Source: Phycisphaeraceae bacterium (GTDB lineage Bacteria > Planctomycetota > Phycisphaerae > Phycisphaerales > Phycisphaeraceae). From it: a stretch of 8,175 nt of DNA. Shown piece after piece: positions 1 through 6,820 of the stretch (positions are counted from its first letter, which is position 1; each line of letters opens with the position of its first letter). The stretch lies in contig JAESSU010000417.1 of assembly GCA_016763955.1 (NCBI GenBank), forward strand, positions 1 to 8,175. Direction: 5' to 3'. The translations under genes were made by a program, and so were the position numbers. The notes beneath the pieces were generated by a model. It was not told the DNA's origin. It saw only the letters and a program-made list of their open reading frames with translations, and ran no database searches.

Positions 1-1
1 G

Positions 2-1393
2 CCAACGCTCAACCTAATCGAAGAGTACAACCAACTCTCAGACCAAATGGGCGAGCCGATGGATGATGCCGCACTGGACAAGCTTCTAGACAAACAAGGT
101 CAGTTGCAGGACAAAATCGAGCATGCCAACGCATGGGATATTGATAGTCAGCTAGAACAGGCAATGGATGCACTGCGTTGCCCAGCGGGTGATGAGCCGG
201 TTGAAAAACTATCCGGTGGTGAAAAGCGCCGCGTCGCGTTATGCAGACTGCTCCTAGAGAAACCTGATGTCCTACTGCTAGATGAACCCACCAACCATCT
301 GGATGCCGAATCGGTGACATGGCTTGAGCAACATCTCCAACGCTACGAAGGAACAGTCATCGCGGTGACCCATGACCGGTATTTTCTAGATAACGTTGCG
401 CAATGGATTTTGGAACTTGACCGAGGCGCGGGGATTCCGTGGAAAGGCAATTACACCAGTTGGCTAGAGCAAAAAAGTGCCCGCCTAGCGTTGGAAGAAA
501 AACATGAATCCATGCGGCAAAAAGCACTACAACACGAACTAGAATGGGTCCGCCAAAGTCCACAAGCCCGACAAGCAAAAAGTAAATCTCGACTCGCAGC
601 TTACGACAAAATGGTCACAGAAAATAACGAAAAACGCACACGCGATGTAGAAATCTTCATCCCCTCAGGCCCGCGTCTTGGTGACTTGGTCATTGAAGCG
701 AAGGGACTAAGCAAAACCCATGGCGACCGCATTATTTTTGAAGACCTATCGTTTAGTCTCCCGCCTAACGGCATTGTGGGCATCATCGGTGCCAACGGTG
801 CAGGCAAAACCACCTTGTTTCGCATCATCACCGGCGAAGAAAAACAAGATGCTGGAACCTTGCGCATCGCAGATACTGTCAAGTATGCCTACGTCGAGCA
901 GTCTCGTAATGCGTTAGAAGATTCAGCCCAAGTCTGGTCAGCAATCTCCGATGGCGTGGAAACTTTCCGGATGGGCAACATGGATATGAACGCCCGAGCT
1001 TACGCAGCAAGCTTCGGTTTCACCGGCGCAGATCAACAACAAAAAGTCGGCACACTCTCAGGTGGACAACGCAACCGTGTCCAATTAGCACGAATGCTCA
1101 AAGCCGGTGCAAATGTACTACTGCTAGATGAACCGACCAACGACCTTGATGTGAACACCATGCGTGCATTGGAAGATGCTCTGGAAAATTTTGCAGGCTG
1201 TGCGGTCGTCATCAGCCATGACCGCTGGTTCCTCGACCGTCTAGCAACACACATCCTAGCCTTTGAAGGGGACTCTAAAACCCACTGGTATGAAGGTAAC
1301 TTTTCAGCCTACGAAGCAGACCGACACCGCCGACTAGGAAGCAATGCCGATCAACCTCACCGCATGAAATACCGCACACTCACACGTAAGTAA
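2..1393 (+). CDS. ettA: Energy-dependent translational throttle protein EttA (ABC-F ATPase), 5' partial
   Basis: ABC-F ATPase that binds the ribosomal E site and gates the first steps of elongation according to the ATP/ADP ratio; cytosolic, with no membrane domain. The frame is open to the left edge (P-T-L-N-L-I-E-E-Y...), so the ATG at 47 is an internal Met and the true start lies outside the window. About 463 residues are present, against roughly 555 in the full-length family; the first Walker A is missing. Seen in order: first signature LSGGE (209-223), first Walker B DEPTNHLD (281-304), the inter-domain linker with the family-typical ELEWVRQSP and ARQAKSKSR segments, second Walker A GANGAGKTT (788-814), second signature LSGGQ (1055-1069) and second Walker B DEPTNDLD (1127-1150). 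The C-terminus ending QPHRMKYRTLTRK is characteristic of EttA rather than Uup, YheS or YbiT. Nothing appears degraded. It is a core gene and has no evident functional link to the catabolic genes downstream. Confidence 0.96.
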   Translation, partial: PTLNLIEEYNQLSDQMGEPMDDAALDKLLDKQGQLQDKIEHANAWDIDSQLEQAMDALRCPAGDEPVEKLSGGEKRRVALCRLLLEKPDVLLLDEPTNHLDAESVTWLEQHLQRYEGTVIAVTHDRYFLDNVAQWILELDRGAGIPWKGNYTSWLEQKSARLALEEKHESMRQKALQHELEWVRQSPQARQAKSKSRLAAYDKMVTENNEKRTRDVEIFIPSGPRLGDLVIEAKGLSKTHGDRIIFEDLSFSLPPNGIVGIIGANGAGKTTLFRIITGEEKQDAGTLRIADTVKYAYVEQSRNALEDSAQVWSAISDGVETFRMGNMDMNARAYAASFGFTGADQQQKVGTLSGGQRNRVQLARMLKAGANVLLLDEPTNDLDVNTMRALEDALENFAGCAVVISHDRWFLDRLATHILAFEGDSKTHWYEGNFSAYEADRHRRLGSNADQPHRMKYRTLTRK

Positions 1394-1460
1394 GCGGTGA
1401 ACCCGAACTAAATGACAGAGGCAAACATCCAATGAACCCGCCTTGAAATTTCACTCAAAA

Positions 1461-1486
1461 CATGCTTCAACATAACCAGAAGCATG
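1461..1486. other. Hairpin between ettA and the tRNA gene
   Basis: CATGCTTC (1461-1468) and GAAGCATG (1479-1486) form a perfect 8-bp stem around a 10-nt loop. It lies 68 bp after the ettA stop and 30 bp before the tRNA. No T-tract follows on either strand, so it does not fit an intrinsic terminator. It could stabilise the ettA mRNA 3' end or be chance. Nothing else recognisable lies in the 122 bp between ettA and the tRNA; no convincing -35/-10 pair for the tRNA was found. Confidence 0.35.
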
Positions 1487-1515
1487 GATTGTGAAAACCA
1501 AAAACAAAATACTTT

Positions 1516-1589
<74 letters not shown>

Positions 1590-1596
1590 CCTAAAT

Positions 1597-1631
1597 AAAA
1601 CCCTGCTAAGTCAATCACTTAGCAGGGTTTT
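1597..1631. terminator. Strong intrinsic terminator after tRNA-Arg, potentially bidirectional
   Basis: AAAACCCTGCTAAG (1597-1610) and CTTAGCAGGGTTTT (1618-1631) form a perfect 14-bp stem with a 7-nt loop. On the plus strand the GC-rich core runs into GTTTTATTATTCTT, a good U-tract. On the minus strand the same stem is followed by TTTTATTTAG, so it can also stop transcripts coming from the AraC gene. It begins 7 nt after the tRNA discriminator base. Confidence 0.88.
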
Positions 1632-1641
1632 ATTATTCTTA

Positions 1642-1674
1642 CCCCCCTCGGTTCCCCGGATTCCCCGCCCTCCC
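1642..1674 (-). other. Putative G-quadruplex motif (C-tract cluster on the plus strand)
   Basis: The plus strand shows five C-tracts: 1642-1647 (6), 1654-1657 (4), 1663-1666 (4), 1668-1670 (3) and 1672-1674 (3). Read on the minus strand these are G3-A-G3-C-G4-(5 nt)-G4-(6 nt)-G6, which satisfies the canonical G3+N1-7 quadruplex rule with one spare tract. It lies 75 bp downstream of the AraC stop codon, so it would be in that gene's 3' UTR ahead of the bidirectional terminator. The remaining 1675-1749 is AT-rich with no recognisable feature. Confidence 0.6.
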
Positions 1675-1749
1675 GGTAGGATATGGACATTCTTAACTTC
1701 ACGAAACTTTTTTGATTTCTTTAAATTGACTTTCAGCAATTAACGGAGA

Positions 1750-2595
1750 TTAAAATTGCCTGCGGTATGCTGTGGGTGACTTGCCGCAGGTCGCTTTGAA
1801 TTGCCGACTGAAACTAAACACGTCGGGATAACCTAGTAATTGAGCCATCTCTTGTACACTCATGTCCGTTTCGAGCAATTGATATTGAGCTTGGCGGATA
1901 CGGTGTTCGATACGGTACTGCTGGGGACTGCTGCCATATGTTTCTGAAAAGTGTTTGCGAAATGATTCATAATTCATACAGACCTGCTTTGCCAAGTCCG
2001 GCAAAGGCGTATGCTGATGCAGCGGGTCGGTTAGCAGGTGAGCTGCACGCTGCATTTGGTCTCTTTGAGTTTCTGCATCGTCTTGTGTACGTGCCACTTG
2101 TTCAAATCGCGATAACAAGCTGGCAAGTTGAAGGACGATTTTGTCCGCAGGGATAAAAGCCGGGACCTGTAAGTCATCAATCAGCCTGATGCATGTTTTA
2201 AGGAGTGTGACCGTCACTGGCATATGCTGTATCACACGATGGGGATAAAGCATGCCAAGTTCGATAAAAGCTTGATGCAACGATGGCGAGAGTGTGATAA
2301 AAAACTCAAGCCATAGACCGTCCGATGCACGCTCAATCGTATGGGGCATCGCAGGGTGTCGATCAAGTCGAATGCCCGCAGTCAGGTTTGTAGGATGATG
2401 ATCTGAATCAATAAAACGCCCACGCCCGCGGACTAAATACAACATGTGATAATTGGGCAGAATCCGGAATCTCCGCGAAGCAGGCTGGTCTGCTGAGCAA
2501 ATCCAACCGACACGTAATTGCCCATTGCCCAGATGGCGGGTGACGGGTTTCTGGACTTGTGCTTGCTCGATGAGTTTTTCTAGTCGCGTGGCCAT
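1750..2595 (-). CDS. AraC-family transcriptional regulator
   Basis: One-component DNA-binding regulator of about 281 residues. The N-terminal half (about 30-140) has the cupin-like sensor pattern of AraC proteins (LPNYHMLYLVRGRGRF, then TAGIRLDRHPAMPHTIE and LWLEFFITL), which usually binds a sugar or other small effector. The C-terminal half (about 190-281) carries two helix-turn-helix units: PLPDLAKQVCMNYESFRKHFSETYG, then MSVQEMAQLLGYPDVFSFSRQFKATCGKSP, the usual AraC signature. I chose the ATG at 2593-2595; a TTG at 2640 in the same frame would add 15 residues but has no Shine-Dalgarno and sits in the divergent promoter region. The chosen ATG also has only a weak SD. The gene is divergent from the sulfatase with a 100-bp gap, so it probably regulates that gene. 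AraC proteins commonly activate an adjacent catabolic gene when effector is bound; activation here is inference. Confidence 0.92.
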   Translation of the reverse strand: MATRLEKLIEQAQVQKPVTRHLGNGQLRVGWICSADQPASRRFRILPNYHMLYLVRGRGRFIDSDHHPTNLTAGIRLDRHPAMPHTIERASDGLWLEFFITLSPSLHQAFIELGMLYPHRVIQHMPVTVTLLKTCIRLIDDLQVPAFIPADKIVLQLASLLSRFEQVARTQDDAETQRDQMQRAAHLLTDPLHQHTPLPDLAKQVCMNYESFRKHFSETYGSSPQQYRIEHRIRQAQYQLLETDMSVQEMAQLLGYPDVFSFSRQFKATCGKSPTAYRRQF

Positions 2596-2673
2596 GATCC
2601 CAATTTTAACAAATAACGATCCCAATGTTGCTATGTTCAATCAATAAATTGGGTTCTATGATTATTGAGAACA
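2596..2673. promoter_or_regulatory. Divergent control region between the AraC gene and the sulfatase, with repeated CCCAAT elements
   Basis: GATCCCAAT occurs twice as a direct repeat (2596-2604 and 2618-2626), 22 bp apart or about two helical turns, as expected for tandem AraC-type half-sites. An inverted ATTGGG follows at 2648-2653. A second, imperfect inverted pair is TGTTC-AATCAATAA (from about 2635) against TTATTGAGAACA (about 2662-2673). A plausible sulfatase -10 is TATGAT at 2657-2662; no good -35 sits at the right distance, which would fit an activator-dependent promoter. The first repeat touches the AraC start codon, so it could also serve autoregulation. All functional statements here are inference. 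Confidence 0.4.
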
Positions 2674-2682
2674 AGACGCATT

Positions 2683-2686
2683 GGAG
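2683..2686 (+). promoter_or_regulatory. Ribosome binding site of the sulfatase
   Basis: GGAG with 9 nt to the ATG at 2696 supports that start. The next in-frame Met is residue 10, inside the conserved N-terminal strand, so starting there would remove part of the fold. Confidence 0.7.
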
Positions 2687-2695
2687 TTATAAATC

Positions 2696-4159
2696 ATGCC
2701 AAATACCAATATTTTAATTTTCATGACCGACCAGCAGCGGGCCTCATCGGTGCATGGTCCTAATAAAGCAATCACACCCAATTTGGATAAATTCCAAAAG
2801 CAAGCACTTAGCTTCACCCAGACTCACTGCCCCTCACCGCACTGCTGTCCTTCACGAGCGACTTTCTTCTCCGGGCAGTATCCTTCTAGACATGGTGTTT
2901 GGAACAACGTGCAAGTAGGCAACACACTCTCGCGTGGGCTAAGCCCGGGAACTCGGTTGTGGAGTGAAGACCTTAATGAGGCGGGTTATGACATGCACTT
3001 CTTTGGGAAGTGGCATATCAGTGCAGTCGAAAGCCCCAAAGACCGCGGTTGGCATGAAGGTCAGGTCAACAGTGGTCTTGCTAATCCTAATCGCCCACAG
3101 AATTTTGAATGGCAAAAGTATCTCAATGACTCAACATGCACATCTGTAAATCCAAAAACTCGCAAAGATGGTGAAATCCAAAGGCCTGGCTATCCGAATT
3201 TCATGACCTATGGTGAACATGAAGATCGTTTCAATGACAAGATACCGGTTCATGCTGCGATTAAAATGCTCGGCGAGATACGCGATACGACTAAGCCATG
3301 GGCGATGTACGTTGGCACACTTGGCCCCCACGATCCCTATTTTGCACCCAAACGTTTTTTAGATTTATATAACATAAACGACATAGAACTTCCGGAGAAT
3401 TTCCATGATCAAATGGAAGATAAACCCGCACTTTACCGCCGAACACGAAAGGTGTTTGATCAACTCACCGAAGAAGAACACAAGCAGACAATCCGACATT
3501 ACTTGGCGTTTTGTAGCTTTCAAGATGAACTCTTTGGACAAGTACTCGATGCCTTAGAAACCCACAACCAAGCCCAGGACACACTGGTTCTTTTCTGCTC
3601 TGATCATGGCGACTACACCGCAGAACATGGCCTATGGTGCAAAGGCTTGCCCTGTTTTAAGCCTGCATACCACGTACCTGCTGTGATCCGATGGCCTAAG
3701 AATATCCCACAATCGCTACAGGGAAAACAAGTCAACGCATGGGTCTCACTCGCAGATTTCGGACCAACGTTCATGGAAATTGCAGGCCTAAAAGCCCCTA
3801 TAGATATTTACGGAAAAAGCCTCTTGCCATTTCTTAAAGGCGAAACTCCAACACAATGGCGTGACGCAATATTCACCCAATCCAACGGCAACGAACTCTA
3901 CGGCATCCAACGTAGCGTCATCACGGACAAATGGCATCTGGTCTACAACGGCTTTGACTTTGATGAACTCTATGACATGGAAAACGACCCACACCAAATC
4001 ACCAACCTAGCTGGTGACGAAACATACCAGCCTGTGATCCGAGAGTTATATCAACGCCTCTGGCAATTCGCCTACGAACAGCAAGACACCTGCATTAACC
4101 CCTACATTATGGTCGGCCTAGCACCTTATGGCCCAGGAATTATACGATCAACAGAATGA
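2696..4159 (+). CDS. Type I (formylglycine) sulfatase, predicted cytosolic
   Basis: Hydrolyses a sulfate ester using a cysteine converted to formylglycine after translation. It has 487 residues, normal for the family. Visible motifs: N-terminal metal-site strand NILIFMTDQQ with D12; maturation motif C50-C-P-S-R54 followed by ATFFSG (the CxPSR pattern with x = Cys); GYDMHFFGKWH with K105 and H107; GPHDPY with H212; metal site SDHGD (D303, H304) followed by EHGLWCKG with K316. The C-terminal subdomain (WHLVYNGFDFDELYDMENDP, then NLAG) matches the usual sulfatase end. The fold begins at residue 4, with no signal peptide, lipobox or transmembrane segment, so it should act in the cytosol on a substrate small enough to be imported. 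Substrate unknown; it resembles the broad arylsulfatase / iduronate- or glucosamine-sulfatase group rather than classical choline sulfatase. It needs a maturase (FGE or anSME) encoded elsewhere. It is probably controlled by the divergent AraC gene. Its 3' end faces the dehydrogenase gene 29 bp away; no terminator is seen between them. Confidence 0.95.
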   Translation: MPNTNILIFMTDQQRASSVHGPNKAITPNLDKFQKQALSFTQTHCPSPHCCPSRATFFSGQYPSRHGVWNNVQVGNTLSRGLSPGTRLWSEDLNEAGYDMHFFGKWHISAVESPKDRGWHEGQVNSGLANPNRPQNFEWQKYLNDSTCTSVNPKTRKDGEIQRPGYPNFMTYGEHEDRFNDKIPVHAAIKMLGEIRDTTKPWAMYVGTLGPHDPYFAPKRFLDLYNINDIELPENFHDQMEDKPALYRRTRKVFDQLTEEEHKQTIRHYLAFCSFQDELFGQVLDALETHNQAQDTLVLFCSDHGDYTAEHGLWCKGLPCFKPAYHVPAVIRWPKNIPQSLQGKQVNAWVSLADFGPTFMEIAGLKAPIDIYGKSLLPFLKGETPTQWRDAIFTQSNGNELYGIQRSVITDKWHLVYNGFDFDELYDMENDPHQITNLAGDETYQPVIRELYQRLWQFAYEQQDTCINPYIMVGLAPYGPGIIRSTE

Positions 4160-4188
4160 CGACATAGAATATCAACGGCACTCGATCT

Positions 4189-5259
4189 TCAAGACATCTG
4201 ATCCCAAGACCAAGACACACCTAAGCGGTCAGCTGCCTGTTTTAATTCATCAAGTACGCCCGGACTCATGGGAATCCCTTCACGGCTGCGCTGAGCATGC
4301 GTTTTCATTTCAGGCTCACCGGGATACAAAATTTCATCATGACCTACCGCTTTTGGTAAAGCCCCCCACCGCTGGATCAGGTCACTAACACGCTGACGAA
4401 AAATTGCTGGCTTAACGAAATGCTCAATATCAATCGCACCCACCAGCCCGCCGAGCATGCGTTGTTGTGTCAGGTCGCCATACATGGCAGGGATATCCGG
4501 GCCAATTGGTGCACCGCCAAGTAACGCACTTAACACATCAATCATCAGTCCCAAGCCAGAGCCTTTGTATTGACCAAATGGATACAGGCCGTTGACCTGA
4601 TTAGGATCAGTCGTGTCATTGCCTTGAGCATCCACGCCCCAACCTTGCGGAATGGGCACTTGATCCGTCGCTGCATTCATCACACTGTTCCAAGGCGTGA
4701 TACTGGTGGCCATGTCCAAGCACAACATTTGTTGATCTAGCCCCGGTGCCGCGATGCAAATTGGGTTGGTCCCGCAAAAAGGTTGTGATGATCCGTGAGG
4801 CAGAACCATTGGATCCACATGTGTGAAGATTAGGCCGATCATATTTTCTTTTGCTGCTTGTAATCCGTAATAGGCCAACGCTCCGCAATGACTTGAATGT
4901 TTGACAGCCGCCCAGCCTGCGCCGGTCTTTTTTGCCATGCTCATCGCCTCTGTTGTGGCATGTGTCATCACCAATTGTCCAAGCCCATGATCCCCATCCA
5001 CCGTGGCAGCCGATGGGCCGTGTTTTTGGGAGGTAATTTGAGGCTTGGCGTTGATACTGCCGTTGGCAAGCTTTTCGAGGTAATGACCAAGCCTTGCGAT
5101 GCCATGCGAATCGACCCCTCGCAGATTGGCCTCAACGAGTGAATCTGCCACACGATGCGCGTCAGAGTCATTTAAGCTGGCCTCTTTGAGCAATGTTTCA
5201 CCTAGACTCAAAAGCCGTAAAGCTGCGATCAGACGTGATGGGACTCTAATTTGTGGCAT
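4189..5259 (-). CDS. Ldh-family (malate/L-lactate dehydrogenase type 2) NAD(P)-dependent oxidoreductase
   Basis: Member of the family with ureidoglycolate dehydrogenase AllD, 2,3-diketo-L-gulonate reductase YiaK, sulfolactate dehydrogenase ComC and pyrroline-2-carboxylate reductase DpkA, which interconvert 2-hydroxy- or 2-imino-acids and 2-keto acids in the cytosol. It is about 356 residues from the ATG at 5257-5259. Motifs in that numbering: RGVDSHGIARL (about 47-57, family His at 52), SSHCG with the catalytic-type His at 124, GTNP (163-166), DMATS (182-186), IPQGWGVDAQGNDTTDP (203-219) and QYKGSGLGLMIDVLSALLGG (230-249). The C-terminal LYPGEPE and REGIPMSPGV segments are also typical. An in-frame TTG at 5331 would add 24 residues, but they are unlike the family and overlap the regulator gene. 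The SD is weak (AAAGAG about 9 nt upstream). It is divergent from the GntR gene, and a GTATAC palindrome lies in its leader, so GntR control is likely. The exact substrate cannot be assigned. Confidence 0.93.
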   Translation of the reverse strand: MPQIRVPSRLIAALRLLSLGETLLKEASLNDSDAHRVADSLVEANLRGVDSHGIARLGHYLEKLANGSINAKPQITSQKHGPSAATVDGDHGLGQLVMTHATTEAMSMAKKTGAGWAAVKHSSHCGALAYYGLQAAKENMIGLIFTHVDPMVLPHGSSQPFCGTNPICIAAPGLDQQMLCLDMATSITPWNSVMNAATDQVPIPQGWGVDAQGNDTTDPNQVNGLYPFGQYKGSGLGLMIDVLSALLGGAPIGPDIPAMYGDLTQQRMLGGLVGAIDIEHFVKPAIFRQRVSDLIQRWGALPKAVGHDEILYPGEPEMKTHAQRSREGIPMSPGVLDELKQAADRLGVSWSWDQMS

Positions 5260-5261
5260 GT

Positions 5262-5267
5262 GTATAC
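5262..5267. promoter_or_regulatory. Candidate second GntR half-palindrome in the dehydrogenase leader
   Basis: The perfect palindrome GTATAC lies 3 bp upstream of the dehydrogenase ATG. It is the same 6-bp core as in the larger operator at 5295-5313, with the two cores 36 bp apart. A 6-mer recurring in 60 bp can be chance, but the position is where a repressor would block initiation or elongation of the minus-strand transcript. Confidence 0.35.
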
Positions 5268-5285
5268 TCTTTATTAAAAAAGGAC

Positions 5286-5313
5286 TTGCAATAGATTGTA
5301 TACAGTTTACAAT
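5286..5313 (+). promoter_or_regulatory. Candidate promoter of the gntR-SDR-M24 operon
   Basis: TTGCAA (5286-5291) and TACAAT (5308-5313) are separated by 16 bp, a fair sigma-70-type pair. Transcription would start close to 5320, which is the A of the regulator's ATG. The message could therefore be leaderless, in agreement with the absence of any Shine-Dalgarno there. Confidence 0.4.
5295..5313. promoter_or_regulatory. Candidate GntR-family operator between the dehydrogenase and gntR genes
   Basis: ATTGTATACAGTTTACAAT has perfect 6-bp arms (ATTGTA / TACAAT) and an internal GTATAC. FadR/FCD-subfamily GntR proteins typically bind short AT-rich palindromes of the TTGTATACAA kind. The site covers the spacer and -10 of the proposed regulator promoter and sits in the only gap shared by both divergent genes, so it could repress both at once. 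Binding itself is inference. Confidence 0.55.
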
Positions 5314-5319
5314 ATATTC

Positions 5320-6033
5320 ATGAATCGTCAATACCCATCAGATTTTCAAATGATTGAACCTGTAAGCCTGCCCTACGCGGTGACAGATCAATTACTGGCT
5401 GCCATTTTCCATGGCAAAATTGTTGGCGGAGATCGGCTCGTTGAAACCACTTTGGCCAAACAGTTCAAAGTCAGCCGAGGCCCCGTCCGTGAAGCTTTAC
5501 ATTCACTTGCGGGTCTAGGGTTGGTCGATATCCGTCCTAATCGCGGAGCTTTGGTAAGGCCCTTTGGCCCTGAACAGCTTCAACAAATCTATGTTGTCCG
5601 AAGCCTTTTAGAAATGGGTGCGGTTCGTTTAGCCTGTGGCAAACCAGCAACCACAAAATGGCAAGGTCTCCACCAAACCATTGGGACACTTCTAGAACAA
5701 AACACCGATAGTCCGGGCTGGTCCAAACGAGAAATTGAATCTGACGAACGCTTCCATGCGCTGATTGCTGCTGAATGTGGCAACCCGCGTTTACGTGATG
5801 AGATCAATCGATATTACACCCTTGTGCGTGCCATCCGAAAAGCACTGGGCCATCAAAAACAAATGCAGGTAGAAGCTGCCCAAGAGCACCTTGCGATTCT
5901 TGATGCACTACTCCAAGGTGATGCCGACTTAGCCGCTGATATTGTTGAGCAACATATTCAACGGTCCGCTAAAGCAGCGATGGCCAGCATGTTCCCCACT
6001 AACCCCCTTCCCATAAAAGCGAACACACTATGA
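5320..6033 (+). CDS. GntR-family regulator, FadR/FCD subfamily
   Basis: Effector-responsive DNA-binding protein, usually a repressor of an adjacent catabolic operon. It has 237 residues from the ATG at 5320. The winged helix covers about 17-82, with VETTLAKQFKVSRGPVREALHSLAGLGLV giving the recognition region and the wing following at DIRPNRGALVRPF. The FCD ligand domain covers about 85-222. All four residues that normally hold the metal and the carboxylate ligand are present: D142 and H146 (SDERFHALI), H190 (QEHLAIL) and H212 (VEQHI), so an organic acid effector is plausible. There is no SD before 5320; an in-frame ATG at 5350 is an alternative that still keeps the whole helix-turn-helix, and a TTG at 5296 lies inside the operator and is unlikely. 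Its stop overlaps the SDR start as ATGA, so it is the first gene of the operon it probably controls. Confidence 0.93.
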   Translation: MNRQYPSDFQMIEPVSLPYAVTDQLLAAIFHGKIVGGDRLVETTLAKQFKVSRGPVREALHSLAGLGLVDIRPNRGALVRPFGPEQLQQIYVVRSLLEMGAVRLACGKPATTKWQGLHQTIGTLLEQNTDSPGWSKREIESDERFHALIAAECGNPRLRDEINRYYTLVRAIRKALGHQKQMQVEAAQEHLAILDALLQGDADLAADIVEQHIQRSAKAAMASMFPTNPLPIKANTL

Positions 6034-6818
6034 AACTTCAAGGTAAAAAAGCCATCGTTACCGGTGGCGCATCGGGCATTGGAAAAGCCATCGCGTTTGC
6101 CTTTCTCAACGAAGGTGCAGATGTGGCAATTTTCGATTTGAATCTCGAAAAAACGCAGCAAGTTGCGGATGAACTAACGAAGCTGACCCCTTGCAAAGCT
6201 TTTGCGGTGGGCTGTGATGTCGGAATGAGCGATGCGGTCGCAACTGCTTTTGACCAAGCAGAGGAACAATTAGGCGGGCTTGATATTCTCGTGAACAGCG
6301 CGGGCCTTATTCGCCAAGCTCCCTTAGTGGAAACGCCTGAAGAGGATTGGGATTTTATTATTCGCAATAATCTTAAAAGTGTTTTTCTCTGTTCCCAGCA
6401 AGCAGCAAAGCGGATGATCACGCAAAACCGTGGCGGGCGAATCATTGCGATCTCCAGTATTCATGCAGTCCTTAGTGAACCTAATTGCGGAGCATACACC
6501 GCAGCAAAAGGCGGGATTGAATCTTTTTGTCGCACCATTGCCTCGGAATTAGCAGCACATAAAATTACCGTCAATTACATTCGTCCGGGTGCGACCTACA
6601 CAGAACTAACCATTCCGATGTACACCAAGCAAGTGGTCAAATCGCTGTATGAACGCGTCCCCCTCAAGCAGATTGCTCAGGCATCATGGATCGCCAATGG
6701 CGCAGTCTTTTTAGCTAGCGATGATGCGTGTTATATGACCGGCCAAGACTTAACCATCGATGGCGGATACACCATGGATGGCAGTTTACCCGGAGCCGCT
6801 TATTGGGAAGGTGAATAA
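6030..6818 (+). CDS. Short-chain dehydrogenase/reductase (classical SDR)
   Basis: NAD(P)-dependent oxidoreductase of 262 residues, typical for classical SDRs. Motifs: cofactor loop TGGASGIG (11-18), an acidic residue D36 after the second strand (AIFDLN) that favours NAD over NADP, CDV (62-64), NSAG (89-92), structural N114, catalytic S143, Y156 and K160 (YTAAK), PG (186-187), and the C-terminal TGQDLTIDGGY. All tetrad residues are intact. It resembles the broad glucose-1-dehydrogenase / 2-deoxy-gluconate 3-dehydrogenase (KduD) / 3-oxoacyl reductase group, which oxidise sugar or hydroxyacid alcohols; no closer assignment is safe. The start overlaps the gntR stop by ATGA and has no clear SD, implying translational coupling. 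It is followed after 2 bp by the M24 gene, so co-transcription is nearly certain. Confidence 0.94.
   Translation: MKLQGKKAIVTGGASGIGKAIAFAFLNEGADVAIFDLNLEKTQQVADELTKLTPCKAFAVGCDVGMSDAVATAFDQAEEQLGGLDILVNSAGLIRQAPLVETPEEDWDFIIRNNLKSVFLCSQQAAKRMITQNRGGRIIAISSIHAVLSEPNCGAYTAAKGGIESFCRTIASELAAHKITVNYIRPGATYTELTIPMYTKQVVKSLYERVPLKQIAQASWIANGAVFLASDDACYMTGQDLTIDGGYTMDGSLPGAAYWEGE
6808..6813 (+). promoter_or_regulatory. Ribosome binding site of the M24 hydrolase
   Basis: AAGGTG lies 7 nt before the ATG at 6821, inside the last codons of the SDR gene. It supports the chosen start. Confidence 0.65.
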
Positions 6819-6820
6819 TC

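Noticed and set aside
1461..1486. The 8-bp hairpin as the intrinsic terminator of ettA
   Set aside because: No T-run follows on the plus strand (GATTGTGAAA) and the loop is 10 nt; kept only as an unexplained hairpin.
2596..2640. TTG start at 2640 for the AraC gene
   Set aside because: It would add 15 residues encoded inside the repeat-bearing divergent gap, with no Shine-Dalgarno; the ATG at 2595 gives a normal family N-terminus.
2696..4159. Choline-sulfatase (betC) identity for the sulfatase
   Set aside because: Its maturation motif and C-terminal half look like the arylsulfatase/glycan-type group, and no betaine-pathway partner genes (betA/betB type) are present.
4160..4188. Bidirectional terminator between the convergent sulfatase and dehydrogenase genes
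   Set aside because: The 29-bp gap has no stem of useful length and no T-tract.
4189..5259. Specific names allD, yiaK or comC for the dehydrogenase
   Set aside because: Family motifs are shared by all of these; no allantoin, ascorbate or coenzyme M pathway genes are nearby to decide.
5260..5331. TTG start at 5331 for the Ldh-family dehydrogenase
   Set aside because: The extra 24 residues do not resemble the family, the extension would overlap the gntR start, and it would place the operator inside coding sequence.
6038..6445. Minus-strand open frame of 135 codons inside the SDR gene
   Set aside because: Fully antisense to a gene with all SDR motifs; its translation shows no domain pattern and no ribosome site.
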